DNA of 9,879 bases, from assembly GCA_027009095.1 (NCBI GenBank), contig JALVDG010000264.1:1-9879 (forward strand), read 5' to 3'. This DNA is from Thiotrichaceae bacterium. GTDB lineage: Bacteria > Pseudomonadota > Gammaproteobacteria > Thiotrichales > Thiotrichaceae. The notes beneath the pieces are model-generated. The model was given only the letters and a program-made list of their open reading frames with translations. It was not told the DNA's origin and made no database searches. Below, one piece after another: positions 6,192 to 9,879 of the stretch (its first letter is position 1; each line of letters begins with the position of its first letter). A program made the position numbers and the translations under genes.

Positions 6192-6220
6192 ATTCTGCGG
6201 GAATATGATAATTCTGTCAA
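6192..6220 (-). promoter_or_regulatory. Sigma70 promoter of the tRNA operon, with GC-rich discriminator
   Basis: On the minus strand a perfect TTGACA (6220-6215) is followed after exactly 17 bp by CAGAAT (6197-6192), and then by TCGCGC before the likely start near 6185. A GC-rich discriminator is typical of stable-RNA promoters under stringent (ppGpp) control. The likely start is about 13 bp before tRNA-Ala. It should drive all three tRNAs and the small membrane protein. Confidence 0.75.
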
Positions 6221-6676
6221 GCACATTTAATTCAATTTTTGATTTAAATTAAAAACAGCATGAACAATTCATCGTACAATAAGCATCTAAGGTTATACTG
6301 ACATCCTTCGTAGAAATCGCCAAGAGAATTTTTTAAATTTACATCAATGCCAGTCTACTTTTTTGAGGGTTAAATTTAAATAGCCATTCTTGCGAAGATC
6401 TTAGAGGAAGTAAGATATTGAGCTTGCTGGTTCAAATCTACACATCAATAAATGAATGACTCTAACAAAAATAATTAACACCTAGATACTATTCTTAGCA
6501 TTTGATAAAACATATTCAGAACAGTCAAACAACATAATAACAGCACAAATAATAAATTTATAAATCAATAGCTTAATATTTTTTTCGTACTCATAATGTT
6601 ACCATTTATCTGGTATATGAAACTTACGTCAAACTATTTGCTCTGACTTAAACCTATAAAAATAATAAAAATAATT
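6221..6676. other. Non-coding gap before the barrel/CBM9 gene
   Basis: AT-rich DNA with no ORF that has a start and ribosome site. A small TACCA/TGGTA inverted repeat over 6 nt (6600-6615) lies about 60 bp before the ATG at 6677 and could be an operator half-site pair. CATAAT at 6592-6597 could be a -10, but no matching -35 is seen. I see no other structure worth naming. Confidence 0.4.
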
Positions 6677-9187
6677 ATGCTTTATAAAACTATCATTCAA
6701 TTTGGGTTAGCTTTGTTGCTTATTACTCATACTACCATGACATTTTCAGCTGGAAATACACGCTCACCTTTAGGAATAAATAGCAATGAAGTGATGGATG
6801 ATGATGCTAGTGTGCCTTTTGTTGATGTGTTTCGAGCCTCTGTTCCCTTTGAAGAAGCACGTCCATGGCTCACTAAGGGGAAGGTCAAATATGATGCTAA
6901 CGGTTGGCCTGTCTATATAGAAAAAGGTGGACAGGTAGGTACACGTTTTATCAATAAACTACCCGCAGGAACAGTACCTGATGGCTTATACACTGTACTT
7001 TATGAAGGCAAGGGAAAAATTATTTACGGTAATGATGCAAAACTAGTACACCACTCTCAGGGAAGAGACATTATCTCTATTACTGCGGGAAAAGACAGAG
7101 AGTTGCGCGGCACTTTAATTATAAAAGAAACTGATCCAAAAAATCATATACGTAATGTGCGTATACTAATGCCTGGTGGAATTTGTATTAATAATCCATA
7201 CAAACGTGTTGCCAGTGAAAAAAGCTGTTCACGTGGACGTTATCTATCTTTTGAAAAACATTATGCAAATATTATATTCAATCCTGATTATTTAAACTAT
7301 ATGAAGGATTTTAAAGTTATTCGCTTTATGAATATGGCAGGCATAACGAGAAACCCAATTACACACTGGAATGAACGTAACACGATGTCTCAACAAACAT
7401 GGGGAGGTAAACCCACTGTTCGTGGCGCCCCTCTTGAAATTATGGTGGAATTGGCAAACCAAACGGGAGCTGATCCTTGGTTTTGCCTACCTCATAAAGC
7501 AAGTAATGACTATATACGTAAATTTGCTAGCTATGTACGAGACCATCTACGTCCAGGTCTAAAAGTCTATATTGAATACACAAATGAAGCTTGGAATACT
7601 ATTTTCACCCAAGCTCACTATATGAAGAACCAAGGTGAAGAACTACAGCTAGATACCGATAGGGCAAAAGCAGGCAATAAATTTTATTCCATGCGTTCAG
7701 TACAAATTTTTGATATTTGGGAAAAGGTCTTTGGTGGCACACAAAGAATCGTACGCGTTATGGGAAGCTGGACAGGATATTCACGCCTTTCCGAAATGCT
7801 ACTCAGCTATCGAGATGCTTATAAAAAAACCGATGCACTTGCCATTGCCCCCTACTTCTATCCAAAATTATCCACTGTTCGCCGTGCACGCTCAGTCAAT
7901 GATATTTTTAAAGCACTATACGATAAAAAGGAACATTACTCTATACCAAGCGTTATTAAACTGGTATCTAAACATGCAAAACTGGCAAAAGATTATGGCG
8001 TTGATTTAATTGCCTATGAAGGCGGTCAACACTTGGTTGATTGGAAAAGTCGTTCCATCCATAGAAATCCAACTAAACTATTGATCGCTGCTAACCGTGA
8101 TTGGCGTATGGCAAAAGCCTATAAAGACTTTTTAAAGGGATGGAAACAAGCAGGTGGCACTCTCTTTGTAAGCTTCTCTGCCCCAAGAACATCGCAATGG
8201 TTTGGTAGCTGGGGAACTAAAGAGTATTTAACCCAACCACTAAGCAAAGCACCGAAACATCGCGCTTTATTGCAATTTATAAAATCTAACCCATGCTGGT
8301 GGGAAGCCTGTTCAGCAGCTTATATTGCAAGAAAACCCAAGCCTTCAGTAAACCCTGGTAAAGGAGTTTATGCACTGGTTAAAAATGGAAAAAAATCTAC
8401 TTACAAAAGAAAATCTAAAACAAAAATAACACCTGTCAAAACAGTAGCAAGCAAGAAGCAAAACTCCGTAAATACAACTGCAGCAGTGGCAATATCCAAA
8501 GCAATTATAGAAGCTAAAAAACCACCTGTTGCCAAAGTTGTGCTTAACAATAAAATTAAACCTGTGATAGCAGCAAGACAACCTCAAGTTATGCAGGTAC
8601 AACAAAGACCTGATGCTATTATTAGACGCAGCAAACAATATGGTCAATGGAGTCGTCAAGCAGCAATAGAGCTAAAAAATATTGTTGGCGGAAAATTAAA
8701 TGGTAAAAATGATTTAAGCGCCGTATGGCAAGCAAAATGGGATAATCAATATCTGCATATTAGAGTAGACACTCTCGATGATCGCTTTGTTCGAGACTCC
8801 CCTATGCCATGGAGTGATGACTCTATAGAAATCTATATCGATGCTGATGGTAGTCGCACGGCAACTTATGATGGAAAAAATGACTTCCATCTTATTTTTC
8901 GCTGGAAAGACCAAAAAGTTAATATAAGTCAGAACTCAGCACCACGAGGTGACATGGGAATTCAACAATCTATGACTCGTACTAGACATGGACTGATATT
9001 GGAAGTAGCAATTCCTTGGAGCTCACTTGGCGTTCAACCACGAGAAGGCAATATGATTGGTATTGATGTGCAAATTAATGATGATGACAATGGAAATGAT
9101 AGAGACACCAAACTCGCATGGCACTCAAAAACTGATGATTCTTGGAAAAATCCACAATCATTTGGTCGCTTAGTACTTGGAATATAA
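6677..9187 (+). CDS. Exported clan GH-A-like barrel protein with C-terminal CBM9-like module
   Basis: An 836-residue secreted protein. Signal peptide 1-25 with the cut after FSA. Residues 30-165 hold the stretch LGINSNEV...PFVDVFRAS and a beta-rich part. Residues about 212-535 look like a TIM barrel: KVIRFMNM (213-220), DPWFCLPH (266-273), YIEYTNEAWN with Asn303-Glu304, LAIAPYF (388-394) and LIAYEGGQH with Glu448. An NE pair after one strand and a Glu about 145 residues later is the clan GH-A acid/base and nucleophile pattern, so a retaining glycoside hydrolase is plausible. Relatives are, as I recall, often annotated only as cellulose-binding proteins. Residues 550-650 form a Lys/Ala/Val/Pro linker. 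Residues 655-836 match CBM9-like domains (WSDDSIEIYIDADG, 712-725). Cys540 and Cys545 may bridge. No Shine-Dalgarno sequence precedes the ATG. The substrate is unknown. Confidence 0.8.
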   Translation: MLYKTIIQFGLALLLITHTTMTFSAGNTRSPLGINSNEVMDDDASVPFVDVFRASVPFEEARPWLTKGKVKYDANGWPVYIEKGGQVGTRFINKLPAGTVPDGLYTVLYEGKGKIIYGNDAKLVHHSQGRDIISITAGKDRELRGTLIIKETDPKNHIRNVRILMPGGICINNPYKRVASEKSCSRGRYLSFEKHYANIIFNPDYLNYMKDFKVIRFMNMAGITRNPITHWNERNTMSQQTWGGKPTVRGAPLEIMVELANQTGADPWFCLPHKASNDYIRKFASYVRDHLRPGLKVYIEYTNEAWNTIFTQAHYMKNQGEELQLDTDRAKAGNKFYSMRSVQIFDIWEKVFGGTQRIVRVMGSWTGYSRLSEMLLSYRDAYKKTDALAIAPYFYPKLSTVRRARSVNDIFKALYDKKEHYSIPSVIKLVSKHAKLAKDYGVDLIAYEGGQHLVDWKSRSIHRNPTKLLIAANRDWRMAKAYKDFLKGWKQAGGTLFVSFSAPRTSQWFGSWGTKEYLTQPLSKAPKHRALLQFIKSNPCWWEACSAAYIARKPKPSVNPGKGVYALVKNGKKSTYKRKSKTKITPVKTVASKKQNSVNTTAAVAISKAIIEAKKPPVAKVVLNNKIKPVIAARQPQVMQVQQRPDAIIRRSKQYGQWSRQAAIELKNIVGGKLNGKNDLSAVWQAKWDNQYLHIRVDTLDDRFVRDSPMPWSDDSIEIYIDADGSRTATYDGKNDFHLIFRWKDQKVNISQNSAPRGDMGIQQSMTRTRHGLILEVAIPWSSLGVQPREGNMIGIDVQINDDDNGNDRDTKLAWHSKTDDSWKNPQSFGRLVLGI

Positions 9188-9214
9188 CAGCTAATACTCC
9201 AAGTTGAATTAATT

Positions 9215-9241
9215 GCATGTTAGGGTATTCACCTAATATGC
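9215..9241 (+). terminator. Strong stem-loop after the barrel/CBM9 gene, possible terminator
   Basis: A 10-bp stem, GCATGTTAGG (9215-9224) with CCTAATATGC (9232-9241), one G-U wobble and a 7-nt loop, 28 bp after the stop. No T-run follows, so it may protect the 3' end of the message rather than terminate on its own. Confidence 0.45.
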
Positions 9242-9262
9242 AGTTAAATACAATACATTTAT

Positions 9263-9305
9263 ATAACTGATATTCTTAAAGAGAGACTACGGTAACATCA
9301 GTTAT
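9263..9305. repeat. Perfect 9-bp inverted repeat with 25-bp spacer
   Basis: ATAACTGAT (9263-9271) and ATCAGTTAT (9297-9305) are exact reverse complements. The spacing is larger than usual for a dimeric operator, so a stem-loop or a pair of binding half-sites are both possible. It lies about 310 bp before the second barrel gene. Confidence 0.5.
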
Positions 9306-9500
9306 TAATAAAACAAAATCTGCTATCTACATTTTTCCCTTCAAAACACTATAAATGGACGGATATTAAACAACTGTTTTACTTGAAAAGATTAGCCTTG
9401 AACTAGATAATCCCCTACTAGCTAAAATATCAGCTAGAAATCGCCTTGATTCAATTAGGAATGAAAATTTAATACCCCCCAAATTATTTATAACATAGCA

Positions 9501-9552
9501 TTTTTGTTTCAAACTGGAACAAAAAGCTAGTATACCTCTCTTTTTAGGTATG
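9501..9552. repeat. Two adjacent hairpins upstream of the second barrel gene
   Basis: TTTTTGTT (9501-9508) pairs with AACAAAAA (9518-9525), and one further C-G pair follows a bulged T. Then ATACCT (9532-9537) pairs with AGGTAT (9546-9551) over an 8-nt T-rich loop. The first has an A-run and a T-run on its two arms, as a bidirectional terminator would. Bases 9370-9498 between the earlier repeat and these hairpins keep an open forward frame of about 42 codons without a start, possibly a gene remnant. Confidence 0.4.
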
Positions 9553-9617
9553 TAATTAGAATCGGAGATTATTTCATATACATTCCTGATGTTTATTCTT
9601 CCCACACTCTTTTAGCT

Positions 9618-9879
9618 ATGGATGGTTTAATGCGTGTATTCAAAGGATTACCAATACTTATTTCTCTTATCTCTGCAATAAGCATTGGTATATTACTCTA
9701 TCTCATATCTCAGCCAAAACTAATTCCTACTCCAGCAAAGTCAGAACTAAAGACTATAACTAAAACCCATAGTGATGAAATTCTTGGCATAAACACAAAT
9801 GAAGTGCGCGAAGACACATCAAGCATTCCTTTTGTTGATCTCTTTAAGGCCTCCATTCCATTTCCTGAAACCTTCCCAT
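9618..9879 (+). CDS. Second barrel-family protein, membrane-anchored N-terminus, 3' end outside the window
   Basis: The first 87 residues of a paralogue of the gene at 6677-9187. Residues 56-82 (LGINTNEV...IPFVDLFKASIPF) align with residues 32-58 of the first protein without a gap, with 18 of 27 identical. The N-terminus differs: a hydrophobic segment at about 11-31 without a good signal peptidase cut is followed by a 25-residue Pro/Lys/Thr linker, so this copy is probably anchored in the inner membrane facing the periplasm. Two starts are possible, ATG at 9618 and ATG at 9630; the second has GGATGG just upstream (4 nt) and begins MRVFKG, a better fit for a basic N-terminus. Whether the NE/E residues and the CBM9-like module are kept cannot be seen here. 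A 430-bp gap separates it from the first copy, so it may have its own promoter. Confidence 0.78.
   Translation, partial: MDGLMRVFKGLPILISLISAISIGILLYLISQPKLIPTPAKSELKTITKTHSDEILGINTNEVREDTSSIPFVDLFKASIPFPETFP

Noticed and set aside
7371..8009. Forward frames inside the barrel gene (7371-7562, 7710-8009)
   Set aside because: Out-of-frame shadows of the 836-residue protein.
8345..8914. Reverse frames opposite the linker and CBM9-like region
   Set aside because: The Cys/Phe/Tyr-rich product of 8345-8659 is the mirror of Lys-rich linker codons; 8714-8914 is a shadow of the CBM9-like domain.
9366..9605. Reverse 79-codon frame in the gap between the paralogues
   Set aside because: No recognisable domain or convincing ribosome site, and it runs through two hairpins; kept only as a low-probability ORF.
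1..9879. CRISPR array, prophage, transposase, toxin-antitoxin or defence system
   Set aside because: No regularly spaced repeats, no phage or transposase motifs and no paired small-gene module were found on either strand.

Overview
The window is AT-rich DNA from a gammaproteobacterium. The evidence is a RoxA/YcfD-type ribosomal oxygenase, a PhoP/PhoQ-like two-component pair close in motif order to the enterobacterial proteins, and tRNA-Glu and tRNA-Ala genes very like those of E. coli, with encoded CCA ends. I cannot name the genus. The base composition and the large exported glycosidase-like protein would fit a marine or sulfur/methane-oxidising lineage, but that is a guess.

Layout, left to right. 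(1) 1-1052 (+): most of a ribosomal protein L16 arginine hydroxylase (roxA), cut at its 5' end by the window edge. (2) 1121-1720 (+): an exported DUF1287 protein with an NlpC/P60-like Cys/His pattern. (3) 1721-2070: a gap containing a dense run of stem-loops. (4) 2071-2367 (+): an unrecognised, very basic small secreted protein. (5) 2368-2983: a long non-coding stretch with an 8-bp tandem repeat and a possible promoter. (6) 2984-5284 (+): phoP-like regulator and phoQ-like sensor kinase, separated by a 111-bp gap that holds a 40-nt stem-loop. (7) 5325-5484: a 160-bp imperfect inverted repeat resembling a MITE or intergenic repeat unit. (8) 6172 down to 5632 (-): a mixed tRNA operon, tRNA-Ala(GGC), a 76-residue two-helix membrane protein, then two different tRNA-Glu(UUC) genes, preceded by a good sigma70 promoter with a GC-rich discriminator. 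(9) 6677-9187 (+): an 836-residue exported protein with a clan GH-A-like barrel (NE and E motifs), a lysine-rich linker and a C-terminal CBM9-like module. (10) 9188-9617: a gap with four stem-loops. (11) 9618-end (+): the start of a second copy of the barrel family, carried behind a membrane anchor instead of a plain signal peptide.

The genes do not form one pathway. The right end looks like a cell-surface polysaccharide locus built on a paralogous pair. The PhoPQ pair probably senses envelope conditions and lies beside two exported proteins (the DUF1287 protein and the cationic small protein), although no regulatory link can be proven from sequence. I see no CRISPR array, transposase, phage gene or defence system. 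The least explained items are the cationic secreted protein with its structured upstream region, the phoP-phoQ stem-loop, the 160-bp inverted repeat, the protein gene inside the tRNA operon, and the barrel/CBM9 pair.
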